From Ignatzschineria larvae DSM 13226 (lineage in GTDB: Bacteria > Pseudomonadota > Gammaproteobacteria > Cardiobacteriales > Wohlfahrtiimonadaceae): a DNA stretch of 64,000 nucleotides. The notes below the pieces were generated by a model that saw nothing but the letters and a program-made list of their open reading frames with translations, did not search any database and was not told where the DNA came from. This document shows positions 1 through 7,731 of this stretch, one piece after another. Numbering within the stretch: the stretch's first letter is position 1; each line of letters opens with the position of its first letter. Both the position numbers and the translations under genes were made by a program. The stretch covers positions 583,501 to 647,500 of the forward strand of contig NZ_CP150637.1 of assembly GCF_038500265.1 (NCBI RefSeq), read 5' to 3'.

Positions 1-52
1 ACTTAAATAAGCGATTGTAAGTAATAGAAGGTAGTTTGTTAGGAGGATTTTA

Positions 53-75
53 TAGCGGGTATTAATCACCCGCTA
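53..75 (-). terminator. hairpin after the small ORF
   Basis: TAGCGGGT (53-60) pairs perfectly with ACCCGCTA (68-75) around a 7-nt loop. It sits directly after the stop codon of the 26-codon minus-strand ORF. The minus-strand tail is TAAAATCC, a poor U-tract, so it may be a processing or stabilising hairpin rather than a terminator. Confidence 0.3.
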
Positions 76-79
76 CTTA

Positions 80-160
80 TCAAATATTACAAAAGGATTT
101 GTAATCATCAGCGAGTAAGGGTTTACCTTTTGCACTGCTATTGCGATAAGTTCTATTCAT
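80..160 (-). CDS. possible 26-aa small protein (unrecognised)
   Basis: An ATG at 160 on the minus strand is preceded by a perfect AGGAGG Shine-Dalgarno (plus-strand 170-175) with a 9-nt spacer. It opens 26 codons and ends in TGA. The peptide begins MNRTYRNSSAKGKPLLADDY and ends KSFCNI, a mostly polar, basic N-terminal half with a single Cys near the C-terminus. Four bases after the stop comes an 8-bp hairpin. The reading frame itself contains a second hairpin (86-93 with 98-105). The gene would run divergently from the amino-acid permease. No family is recognised. It could be a real small protein, a leader peptide, or a chance ORF over a structured RNA. Confidence 0.35.
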   Translation of the reverse strand: MNRTYRNSSAKGKPLLADDYKSFCNI

Positions 161-288
161 TAAAGATATCCTCCTGATTTTCTATCTGATCAGCGTTGTT
201 GCGTCATTTGTGCGATCATGTTTTAAGCAATTTGGCATAATGCGATCTTTCGCAACAGACGCCTTTTTTCACGCAGGAGGATTTTATT

Positions 289-1698
289 ATGGCCACACAA
301 CAATTAAAAAAGGGCCTTACTGCACGTCATGTTCTTTTTATCGGTTTAGGTTCGGCGGTTGGAACAGGGCTTTTCTATGGCTCGGCAGGCGCAATTGAGT
401 TAGCAGGTCCCGCGGTGCTTGTCGCCTATTTATTAGCAGGATTAGCTGTGTTTATGGTGATGCGCGCATTGGGGGAGATGATTATGCACAATCCTCTGCC
501 GGGTGCATTTGGTGCGTATGCCTCTAAATATTTAGGACCTTTGCCGGGTTATATTACCGGTTGGACTTATGTGATTGAGATGGCACTTGTCTGTATTGCC
601 GATGTTACCGCTTTTGCCGTCTATATGGGGGTTTGGTATCCCGATGTCGACCATTGGGTTTGGGCACTTGGTATTACACTGGTACTATGCGGTATCAATC
701 TCTGTACAGTTCGCCTCTTTGGGGAATTGAGTTTCTGGCTCTCTCTACTGAAAGTTGTGGCAATTGTCGTGATGATTGTCGCGGGTGCTTATATCCTCTT
801 CTCAGGAATGGGGATTACGGGTGGCGATGTTGCAGGTAGCAGTAGCAAAAGTTCTATCTCTAACTTATGGGAAATTGGTGGTTTTGCCCCTTATGGTATT
901 CATGGCATTATTATCTCCTTGAGCGTTGTCGTATTCGCCTTTGGTGGTGTTGAGACTTTAGGTTTAACCGCGCTTGAAGCGAAGAATCCAAATAAAGTAA
1001 TTCCTATGGCGATTAACGTGGTACCTGTTCAGATTCTGCTATTCTACTTCTTAGCGATGTTAGTGGTCCTTTCACTCTTTCCTTGGAATGAGATTGGGTT
1101 AGAAGGAAGTCCATTTGTGACTATTTTCCATAAACTAGGCATTGAGTCAGCGGCGAATATTCTCAATTTAGTGGTAATTACCGCAGCTGTATCAGCAATT
1201 AATAGCGATATCTTTGGTGCTGGTAGAATGATGTATGGTCTCTCGAAACAAGGTCAAGCACCGAAAATTTACAGTAAGCTCTCAAAAAGTGGCGTTCCGA
1301 TCTATGCGGTAGGCATCATGTTCTTAGTCTTAATCTTAGGCGTTATTTTAAACTACTTTATCCATGATCAGCTCTTTTTTATCATCGCTTCAATGGCTAC
1401 TTTTGCAACAGTTTGGGTTTGGATGACGGTATTGATTTCACAAGTGATGATGCGCCGTACCTTATCACCTGAAGAGCAGAAAGCGCTTAAATTCCCGATT
1501 CCATTTTGGCCTGTAGGCCCCTTGATTGCGATTGCTTTCATGGTCTTTGTCATCGGTATTCTTGCTTACTATCCACCGGCAAGAGGTGCATTTTACGCAG
1601 GCATTATCTGGTTAGTGTGGTTAGTATTAGCTTACTATTTCTGGACAAAACCACAGATGGTGAAGCGTGCGGCTGCCGGGGAAGTCTTTACAGATTAA
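289..1698 (+). CDS. APC-family amino-acid permease (ProY/HutT/AroP-like)
   Basis: Inner-membrane amino-acid permease of 469 aa, the usual length for the amino acid-polyamine-organocation (APC) superfamily, AAT group. The first membrane segment carries the family signature [11 protein letters not shown] (about residues 19-29), the substrate-binding unwound helix. EMIM at about 63-66 and about 12 hydrophobic segments follow. The start is set by AGGAGG at 275-280, about 8 nt before ATG. A CATAAT hexamer at 236-241 may be a -10 but has no convincing -35. The protein is expected to import a neutral, aromatic or basic amino acid or histidine by proton symport. The exact substrate cannot be read from the sequence. 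It stands alone with its own terminator downstream. Confidence 0.88.
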   Translation: MATQQLKKGLTARHVLFIGLGSAVGTGLFYGSAGAIELAGPAVLVAYLLAGLAVFMVMRALGEMIMHNPLPGAFGAYASKYLGPLPGYITGWTYVIEMALVCIADVTAFAVYMGVWYPDVDHWVWALGITLVLCGINLCTVRLFGELSFWLSLLKVVAIVVMIVAGAYILFSGMGITGGDVAGSSSKSSISNLWEIGGFAPYGIHGIIISLSVVVFAFGGVETLGLTALEAKNPNKVIPMAINVVPVQILLFYFLAMLVVLSLFPWNEIGLEGSPFVTIFHKLGIESAANILNLVVITAAVSAINSDIFGAGRMMYGLSKQGQAPKIYSKLSKSGVPIYAVGIMFLVLILGVILNYFIHDQLFFIIASMATFATVWVWMTVLISQVMMRRTLSPEEQKALKFPIPFWPVGPLIAIAFMVFVIGILAYYPPARGAFYAGIIWLVWLVLAYYFWTKPQMVKRAAAGEVFTD

Positions 1699-1833
1699 GA
1701 ACTGTATAGAAGATAGATATCTGAGGTTTTAAATTTCGCATCAAATATACACTTTTAACATATTGAGTGTGACTCCTATATACCATCACTCAATAGAGGT
1801 TCTCTTTTGATGGTTTGTACAGAGAATCTTTTA

Positions 1834-1868
1834 CCCTAATAGTTAGCGATAATTATTAGGGCTTTTTT
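1834..1868 (+). terminator. rho-independent terminator of the permease
   Basis: CCCTAATA (1834-1841) pairs with TATTAGGG (1854-1861), extended by weak inner pairs, and is followed by CTTTTTT. It lies about 135 nt after the permease stop. Confidence 0.7.
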
Positions 1869-1918
1869 ATGATTGAATAAAATCAAGAAAATATCTGCAC
1901 TATAGACTGCACTATAGA

Positions 1919-2091
1919 TATAGTAAATTTGGTCTAAGGAAAATGGTTTTAAGCAGCTGGTATGAGATTTTAAAAGCGCATAAAACTTGACTAAACAACA
2001 CTTACAAGATGCCGGATAGAACAGCTTCCTTGCCTCGATCATCTGATGCGCCGGCATTTAAATAAGCTTATTTTTAACCGATCTTACTATA
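1919..2091 (+). repeat. 173-bp TATAGTAA element, copy A
   Basis: First copy of a repeated intergenic element that starts TATAGTAAATTTGG and ends GATCTTACTATA, giving 8-bp perfect and about 20-bp imperfect terminal inverted repeats. An internal palindrome ATGCCGG...CCGGCAT (near 2010-2057) is shared with other copies. No conserved reading frame crosses the copies. This copy lies between the convergent permease and ahpD genes. Other copies: 14990-15120, 33777-33885 (partial), 33886-34059, 50478-50650, 61490-61661. Confidence 0.85.
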
Positions 2092-2132
2092 AAATAGAAT
2101 CTGAACACCTATATTAACCTAAGGACAGAAAA

Positions 2133-2163
2133 AACGCCTTGGGAGGTAATGACCCAAAGCGTT
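2133..2163 (-). terminator. distal terminator of ahpD
   Basis: An 11-bp stem with one mismatch (AACGC...GCGTT outer arms, TTGGG/CCCAA inner arms) is flanked by A-runs on both sides, so it has a U-tract in either direction. It is the second terminator met by minus-strand transcripts leaving ahpD. Confidence 0.65.
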
Positions 2164-2208
2164 AAAAAAGACCCCACTTATAATCAGATTAGGGAAAGAG
2201 GGGTCTTT
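2164..2208 (-). terminator. proximal terminator of ahpD
   Basis: AAAGACCCC (2167-2175) pairs with GGGGTCTTT (2200-2208). On the minus strand it ends in a run of six U. It lies about 100 nt after the ahpD stop, in tandem with the hairpin at 2133-2163. Confidence 0.75.
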
Positions 2209-2305
2209 GAGGACAAGAGTTATATCGTTAAAGTCATTTGCTTATCTATATAAATGTAAATCTAGTCAATCACTTTAAGTGACTTATTTGATACCTCTAG
2301 TGAGA

Positions 2306-2833
2306 TTAAAGCGCAGAAAGAGAAACGCTGACAGAGAATAGCACTGCTGCAATGCGGACCGCTGATTGGATGCCTTGGGTAGTAACACCTAATTCACGAA
2401 GATTTTTCTCATGTGAATCAAGGCACATACCACAACCATTGACTGCTGATACAGCAATTGACGCTAATTCAAACGTCGCTTTATCAAGGCCTGGATTTGC
2501 CATTTGGTTCATACGAAGTCGCGCTGGTAATTTGCCATATTCACTGTCAGATACAAGATGTGTAAAACGATAGTAAATATTGTTCATGCTCATAATGCTA
2601 GTTGCGATCTGCGCACCTTGGTATTCTTCTTCTGTTAAGAAGTCTTGTGCAAATTGCTCGATATTTTCAACGAGCACTTTACATTTGGTGCTAAGAGCTA
2701 CAGAGACAGCAATGGCTGCAATCTGCTTTTCCGTTAAGCCAGGTGCGCCGGCTTCTGTTAATACTGTTGAAAAGTTTAAACGCATATCTTTTGCATACGC
2801 GGGTAACATATCTTTGATTGTATCAATTGCCAT
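2306..2833 (-). CDS. ahpD: AhpD-family alkylhydroperoxidase
   Basis: A 175-aa protein of the AhpD/carboxymuconolactone decarboxylase-like family. AhpD reduces peroxides through a thiol pair, or recycles the AhpC peroxiredoxin via lipoylated partners. The redox centre is visible as CGMC with Cys134 and Cys137, followed by LDSH with His141, matching the AhpD Cys-x-x-Cys-x3-His catalytic set. An acidic proton-relay residue is expected near 120. The protein is all alpha-helical by composition. AAGGAG lies 8-9 nt upstream of the ATG. No ahpC is adjacent, so the reductant partner is elsewhere. Two tandem terminators follow. Function is cytoplasmic oxidative-stress defence. Confidence 0.88.
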   Translation of the reverse strand: MAIDTIKDMLPAYAKDMRLNFSTVLTEAGAPGLTEKQIAAIAVSVALSTKCKVLVENIEQFAQDFLTEEEYQGAQIATSIMSMNNIYYRFTHLVSDSEYGKLPARLRMNQMANPGLDKATFELASIAVSAVNGCGMCLDSHEKNLRELGVTTQGIQSAVRIAAVLFSVSVSLSAL

Positions 2834-3303
2834 AATATATTCTCCTTAATATATGAATATTAAAAATCGAATTTAAAAATTGTGTGTGTGATAACGATGA
2901 TCACAGAAGATCCGTTTAAGCATTCCTTAATTTAGTTGTATAAGGTCAGGTTTTAAATTACAGAATGCTACATTTTGCGAGATTGTCATCAAAATAGATT
3001 TAATCTGTTACCTCTATCTCTTATCTAAGATTCAAGGCTTTATTTTCAAGATTCTATTTTGCCCATCTCTTGCTATGGATTTATTTAAACATAGAACCAC
3101 GATAAAATCTTATGGTATTTATTAATGAGAATGATAAGTAATGCTAAAAAGGGCATTATAAATTGTACTTATCTCTTTTTATCTCTATTTATCAGTATAG
3201 GAAAAATAGATCTAGAAGACAAATAGCTATGGGATATCAGAGAAATAGTGGTAAAAAGGTAAGAAATTGCGAATGAAAATAGATAATGAGAAGGATAATA
3301 ACA
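2834..3303. other. intergenic region, divergent promoters expected
   Basis: The 470 bases between the divergent ahpD and thioesterase genes must hold both promoters. No convincing -35/-10 pair was found. The segment near 3124-3142 (core AATGAGAATGATAAG) vaguely resembles three Fur hexamers but is imperfect. No gene, RNA or repeat was seen. Confidence 0.4.
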
Positions 3304-3825
3304 ATGGATGAACTTTGGCAGTCTGATTCGTGTGCTTATCTACGGGAATGGCTTCCTCGAGAGATACCGATTAGTGCTTCTTTAGCCTTAGAACCCTTAT
3401 CTTGGGAACATGACACATTGCAATTTAAAGTACCGTTAGAGGCAAATCGCAATCATATGCACTCTGGATTTGGGGGAAGCTTATATACCGCATCATTACT
3501 CGTTTGTTGGAGCTGGTTACATCTGCAATTGCGTGCATTGGGGATCAATGATGGTGTACATATTGTCATTCAAAAAGCCGATGTGCAGTACCCCAAGCCA
3601 CTATTGACAGATGGTATTGCCATTTGTCGAGGGGTGGATGCAGCTGCTTGGGCTAAATTTTTAAAATCTTGGCAACGTCATCAAAAGGGTAGAATAACTT
3701 TATCGAGTGAGATTAAGCCTATGGACGCAATTGATCCACTAACGGATTCACGAACTGATCTACCCATAACTGATGCACCAATAACAACACGATTTATCGG
3801 AGATTTTGTAGTCTATAGAACGTAA
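3304..3825 (+). CDS. YiiD_C-type hotdog thioesterase
   Basis: A 173-aa protein matching the thioesterase domain found at the C-terminus of E. coli YiiD (hotdog fold). The signature region NRNHMHSGFGGSLYTASLLV (about residues 51-70) has the typical N-x-N-H...FGGS-hydrophobic-helix layout. An ATG 18 nt upstream (3286) is in frame, but AGAAGGA at 3288-3294 sits inside that extension and correctly spaces ATG 3304, so the shorter start is chosen. It probably hydrolyses an acyl-CoA or acyl-ACP; the substrate is unknown. It stands alone; the acetyltransferase half of YiiD is absent. Confidence 0.7.
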   Translation: MDELWQSDSCAYLREWLPREIPISASLALEPLSWEHDTLQFKVPLEANRNHMHSGFGGSLYTASLLVCWSWLHLQLRALGINDGVHIVIQKADVQYPKPLLTDGIAICRGVDAAAWAKFLKSWQRHQKGRITLSSEIKPMDAIDPLTDSRTDLPITDAPITTRFIGDFVVYRT

Positions 3826-3886
3826 TCACACAGAATATTGACACAGACTGAAGATACTATAGTCGTTTTAGATTATGATATTGCCT

Positions 3887-3909
3887 ATTCACATTCACAT
3901 TCACATTCA
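3887..3909. repeat. ATTCAC hexamer tandem repeat
   Basis: About four consecutive ATTCAC units stand in the 158-bp gap before glpD. It is a short simple repeat with no evident function. Confidence 0.6.
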
Positions 3910-3983
3910 AGTTCAAAATATCATGGATAGATAGGGGATATATTAGATATCCAAATGAGATCAGCCTAACAAAGGATTACTTT

Positions 3984-5849
3984 ATGAAACTTGCTTCAAA
4001 ATCACGCCGGAAACATTACCAACAGTTACGGGAAAATCACTATGATCTGATTATTATTGGCGGTGGCATTAGTGGCGCAGCGATTGCTTTAGATGCAGTG
4101 ACTCGAGGGATGAAAGTTGCACTACTTGAGAAGCAAGATTTTGGCTTTGGTGCAAGTAGTCGCTCGACAAAACTGATTCATGGTGGCTTGCGTTATCTAC
4201 AATCCTTTCAGTTAAAACAGGTCATGCACAGTGGTGAAGAGCGGGCGCTTCTCTATGAAAATGCACCCCATTTGGTGACTCGCCGGAAGATGTTGATTCC
4301 TTTCTATAAAGGCGGTTCGTTTGGCAAAATTCGGACAGCCATTGGGCTTCGATTATATGATTATTTGGCGAAAGTGAAAGCCGATGAACGGCAGCAGATT
4401 CATTCAAAATCAGCACTGCTATCATTAGTGCCGGCATTAACAGATCAAGGCTTAAAAGGGGCAGGTGAGTATGTTGAATATGTGGTGGATGATGCGCGTT
4501 TAACATTAGAGATCATCAAAAAAGCGATGGAGAAAGGCGCTCACTGCTTCAATTACCTAGCGGCTATCGATTTTAATTATGATGATAAAGGCTATATTGA
4601 AGGCGTTGTTGCGCGAGATCAGTTGACGGGGAATCGTTATCTTATTGAAGGTGATTTCTGCCTGAATGCTGCCGGCGCTTGGCGACAATCGTTATTAACC
4701 TCTCAAGATGATCATTCGATAGATTCTTCTACAGCTACGGTAAAAGATCAGTCAAGCACTGATCGCTCAGCTAATAATAGATTACCTGATAGCGCGATTA
4801 AATGGATTAAAGGTGCGCATATTGTCTTTGATCAGACATATTTCCCTTTGAAAGAAGCGGTTTGTATCGAGATAGATCCTCAAGAAGAGGGGAGTGAACC
4901 TAAGCGTAAAAAAGAGATGGTGATGGCGATCCCGTATGCCGGCAAAACCTATGTGGGGGTAAGTCAAAGTGAATATGAAGGCAATGTGGATATGCCAACG
5001 ATTTCAGTGAGCGATCAAGGATATCTGTTATCGGCTGTGCAACGATTTTTCCCTAGCCTTAATTTGACGAGTGAAATGATTGAGTCGGGCTGGGCGGGTG
5101 TAATGCCGATCACTGCTCATAAGGAGCCATCTTCTAAAAAAGATCAGCCGGTGAGCGCATTACTCGATGAAGCCGAGAATGGTTTATTAACGCTTATGAG
5201 TGGTAAATTAACAGGTTATCGCTCGCTTGCACAAGCTGTTGTTGATGAGTTAGCCAGTAAAATTATGACAGTTAAGCAGCGACAATTTAAACCTTGTCAA
5301 ACAGCTCAATTGCCTGTTTCGGGCGGAGATGTTGGCGGTAGTGCAGGACTAGATCATTTCTTGCAGGAAGCGATTAAGCGCGGAGAGGCAGTGCAGTTGA
5401 CTGCGGAGGAGAGCCGAGCTTTAGCAATGCGTTATGGTAGCAATGTAGATCAATTATTGACGATTGCCGAGAAAGCGACACCGGACGTATTACAAGGTTT
5501 ACCGCTGCTGCTCTATACCCAGCTCTATTACAGCGTGACAGAGGAAGGGGTGATGACCCCTTGCGATTTCTTTATTCGCCGCTTAGGCGCGCTCTATTTT
5601 GATATTGATTTAGTTAAAAATCATCGAGTTGCAGTCGTTGAGTGGATGGCGCGTTATTTTGGTTGGTCAATTGCTGAGGTTAAGCGCTATAATGCAGAGC
5701 TTGAACAAGCGCTCTATCAGGCAACGCATGCAGTAGAAGATGACCGTATTGTGAAGATTACTCATCAAACTGACGATAATCAATCGCAAAATAGAATAAG
5801 CAAGGATGCAGAGGAAGTCGGCACTCAGAAAAATGAAGTCGATGTGTAG
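3984..5849 (+). CDS. glpD: FAD-dependent glycerol-3-phosphate dehydrogenase
   Basis: Oxidises sn-glycerol 3-phosphate to dihydroxyacetone phosphate at the membrane, passing electrons to quinone. The dinucleotide-binding motif GGGISG is at residues 26-31, followed by ASSRSTKLIHGGLRYLQ (57-73), diagnostic of GlpD/GlpO. At 621 aa it is about 120 residues longer than E. coli GlpD and resembles the longer type common in Firmicutes. A polar Ser/Asp-rich insertion lies near residues 241-266 and a charged, disordered-looking tail occupies the last 25-30 residues. AAAGGA is 8 nt before ATG. No glpF or glpK is nearby. Confidence 0.88.
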   Translation: MKLASKSRRKHYQQLRENHYDLIIIGGGISGAAIALDAVTRGMKVALLEKQDFGFGASSRSTKLIHGGLRYLQSFQLKQVMHSGEERALLYENAPHLVTRRKMLIPFYKGGSFGKIRTAIGLRLYDYLAKVKADERQQIHSKSALLSLVPALTDQGLKGAGEYVEYVVDDARLTLEIIKKAMEKGAHCFNYLAAIDFNYDDKGYIEGVVARDQLTGNRYLIEGDFCLNAAGAWRQSLLTSQDDHSIDSSTATVKDQSSTDRSANNRLPDSAIKWIKGAHIVFDQTYFPLKEAVCIEIDPQEEGSEPKRKKEMVMAIPYAGKTYVGVSQSEYEGNVDMPTISVSDQGYLLSAVQRFFPSLNLTSEMIESGWAGVMPITAHKEPSSKKDQPVSALLDEAENGLLTLMSGKLTGYRSLAQAVVDELASKIMTVKQRQFKPCQTAQLPVSGGDVGGSAGLDHFLQEAIKRGEAVQLTAEESRALAMRYGSNVDQLLTIAEKATPDVLQGLPLLLYTQLYYSVTEEGVMTPCDFFIRRLGALYFDIDLVKNHRVAVVEWMARYFGWSIAEVKRYNAELEQALYQATHAVEDDRIVKITHQTDDNQSQNRISKDAEEVGTQKNEVDV

Positions 5850-5858
5850 GGTGTTTTG

Positions 5859-5955
5859 AAAGTATATTTTAAGTACATATTTTAAGTACATATTTTAAGT
5901 ATATATTTTAAAAGTGAATTTTAAATATACATTTTAATTCACGTTTTAATACACA
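5859..5955. repeat. AT-rich tandem repeat after glpD
   Basis: About three good and three degenerate copies of a roughly 15-bp unit close to TATTTTAAGTACATA. It starts just after the glpD stop and ends before the promoter region of the TrpR-like gene. It has no coding potential. It could be a slippage-prone spacer or an AT-rich upstream element. Confidence 0.7.
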
Positions 5956-6024
5956 TTTGCTATTCACTTCGGGTGAAGTATGTGATGATATAAATCATTG
6001 ATATTAATAAAAGGGGAATGAAGG

Positions 6025-6357
6025 ATGAGCCAAAAAGATCTAGGGGCATTAGCGACCCGCTTAGCAGAGATCGATTTTGAGGAATCACTCTGCCGAGCAT
6101 TTTTAAAAATTGAGAACGAAGAGGAGTTATTACGGTTCCTACGGGATCTCTTAACACCGAAAGAGCTCAATTCTGTGATTGAACGTTGGAAAGTCTGTCA
6201 GCTTTTAGTGCGTGGGGATCTCTCTTATCGTGAGATTCATGCGCTCACATCGGCAAGCTTAACAACCATTGGTCGAGTTTCTCGTTTTATTAATGAGGAA
6301 GATAATGATGGTTATCGCTTAGTACTCAGTCGAATGGATGAGGAAGAGAAGATCTAA
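6025..6357 (+). CDS. trpR: TrpR/YerC-like transcriptional repressor
   Basis: A 110-aa helical protein of the Trp-repressor superfamily. The core LLTPKELNSVIERWKVCQLL (42-61) followed by GDLSYREIHALTSASLTTIGRVSRFI (64-89) is the TrpR-type helix-turn-helix. Classical TrpR binds L-tryptophan and then its operator as a dimer. The tail (NDGYRLVLSRM) resembles the YerC/YecD branch, so it may not be a strict orthologue of E. coli TrpR. ATG is preceded by AAGGGGAATGAAGG. The downstream TrpXYZ-like importer with a palindrome on its -10 supports a role in tryptophan-responsive repression. That link is inferred from position. Confidence 0.75.
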   Translation: MSQKDLGALATRLAEIDFEESLCRAFLKIENEEELLRFLRDLLTPKELNSVIERWKVCQLLVRGDLSYREIHALTSASLTTIGRVSRFINEEDNDGYRLVLSRMDEEEKI

Positions 6358-6398
6358 TATTCAGTCTTCGCACCAATAGTTAGATAAATTGATCGCAG

Positions 6399-6424
6399 AA
6401 CCGCCTAAAGAGGCGGTTTTTTTA
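6399..6424 (+). terminator. terminator of trpR-like gene
   Basis: AACCGCC pairs with GGCGGTT around TAAAGA and is followed by a run of T. It isolates the repressor gene from the ABC operon downstream. Confidence 0.85.
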
Positions 6425-6544
6425 TTGCCTGCCATTTTTCTTAAACTCAATTGACTATCAATAAGATTTGAGAGGCGATATGTGATGGGTGAGCGGAGAA
6501 AAACAGAAGGATAGAAAAAGGATTAAAAAGGGATCAGAAAAAAA

Positions 6545-6573
6545 TTGACATTCATTCTTGAAACTATTACTGT
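6545..6573 (+). promoter_or_regulatory. sigma70 promoter of the trpXYZ-like operon
   Basis: Perfect -35 TTGACA (6545-6550), 17-bp spacer, -10 TACTGT (6568-6573). The -10 is weak, but the perfect -35 and spacing make it the best promoter in the 257-bp gap. Confidence 0.6.
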
Positions 6574-6585
6574 ACTACTACAGTA
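6568..6585. promoter_or_regulatory. palindromic operator over the -10, probable TrpR site
   Basis: TACTGTA (6568-6574) and TACAGTA (6579-6585) form a perfect inverted repeat around CTAC. It covers the -10 of the ABC operon, so a bound dimer would block RNA polymerase. E. coli trp operators also carry GTACT-type half-sites, but the match is not exact. Assignment to the adjacent TrpR-like protein is inference. Confidence 0.6.
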
Positions 6586-6680
6586 GAACAAAGAGAGACG
6601 TTGGAGTCTTAACTACTCATATAACAGTATCAAAACTAGTTCAAAGCCATTAAAGATGATATGACCATCAAGGAGAGATT

Positions 6681-7676
6681 ATGAAGAAGTTATTAGCCGT
6701 AGTATTGAGTACCGCTTTAGCGACAGGATTAACAGGGGCTGCATTTGCTGCAGATATGAAAAAAGTTTATGTTAATCAGATCGTAGAGCATCCTGCACTT
6801 GATATGACTGCCAAAGGTATCCGCGATGGTCTTAAAGAGCGGGGTTATGTGGAGGGGGAGAATTTAGATTTTGTCATTGAATCAGCGCAAGCGAATGTGG
6901 CATTAGCTTCTCAAATTTCTACCAAATTTGTAGCACAAAATGCCGATGTAACGGTGGGAATTGGTACGCCCTCTGCACAAAGTCTTGTAAAAGCCGCGAT
7001 GGATGGTAAGACTAAAATGGTCTTCAGTTCAATTACTGATCCATTGGCAGCAAGTTTAGTGAAATCATTGGAAAATTCTAATACTAACGTAACTGGTATG
7101 TCGAACTTTGTAGAAGTGGCCCCGCAATTAGAGATGTTTAAAACGGTATTGCCGGAGATGAAAAAGCTAGGCTTTATCTACAATCCAGGGGAAGCAAACT
7201 CCATTTCACAATTAGAAGATCTACAAAAAGCAGCACCTCAATTTGGCATTGAAGTTATCACACAAGCGGTGAACCGTACAGCCGATGTGCCACAAGCGGC
7301 CACTCGTTTAGCAAGTCAAGCAGATGCGATCTTTATCTATGGGGATAATACGGCCCTTGCCGCTTTAGAGAGTATTGTGATTGCCGGTATTAAACAGGGT
7401 AAACCGGTCTTTGTTGCGGATACAGATGCAGTGCCATCGGGTCCTCTTGCGGCGCTTGGTCCTAATCAGTATCAATTAGGGATCGATACAGCCGCGATGA
7501 TTGCCGACATTTTAGAAGGAACGGATATCAATGCTATTCCTGTGGGTTTCCCGGGTAAAACTGAATTAGTGATTAATTTAGATAGCGCGAAAAAGCTCGG
7601 CATTGAATTACCTGCTACAATTATCGATTCTGCGGCTGTGATTATTGAAGATGGTCAAGCTCGCACTGTCAAATAA
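6681..7676 (+). CDS. trpX: ABC importer substrate-binding protein (TrpX-like)
   Basis: A 331-aa periplasmic protein of the ABC_sub_bind family (PF04392), which includes TrpX. A signal peptide with a basic start and hydrophobic core ends at AFA, cleavage after about residue 23. The mature part begins with the VYVNQIVEHPALDMTAKGIRDGL pattern typical of this family. AGGAGAG lies 4-5 nt before ATG. It is the first gene of a three-gene operon with permease and ATPase and lies behind the TrpR-like gene. Tryptophan, or another aromatic compound, is therefore the best guess for substrate. Family alone does not prove this. Confidence 0.78.
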   Translation: MKKLLAVVLSTALATGLTGAAFAADMKKVYVNQIVEHPALDMTAKGIRDGLKERGYVEGENLDFVIESAQANVALASQISTKFVAQNADVTVGIGTPSAQSLVKAAMDGKTKMVFSSITDPLAASLVKSLENSNTNVTGMSNFVEVAPQLEMFKTVLPEMKKLGFIYNPGEANSISQLEDLQKAAPQFGIEVITQAVNRTADVPQAATRLASQADAIFIYGDNTALAALESIVIAGIKQGKPVFVADTDAVPSGPLAALGPNQYQLGIDTAAMIADILEGTDINAIPVGFPGKTELVINLDSAKKLGIELPATIIDSAAVIIEDGQARTVK

Positions 7677-7731
7677 TAACGTGAATGAGTATAGTGAATT
7701 CTCGTGAATTCTCAAGCGTAAAGGATGCGTA

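Noticed and set aside
232-250. Sigma-54 promoter (TTGGCA...) ahead of the permease
   Set aside because: The GC expected at -12 is missing at the required spacing.
1836-2057. Minus-strand ORF starting MPAHQMIEARKLFYPASCKC, with similar ORFs at 33687-33890 and 33811-34008
   Set aside because: The shared peptide arises from the repeat elements themselves. The frame is not maintained in copies B, E and F, so it is not a conserved gene.
3124-3142. Fur box upstream of the thioesterase gene
   Set aside because: The match to three NATWAT hexamers is too poor and no iron-related gene is adjacent.
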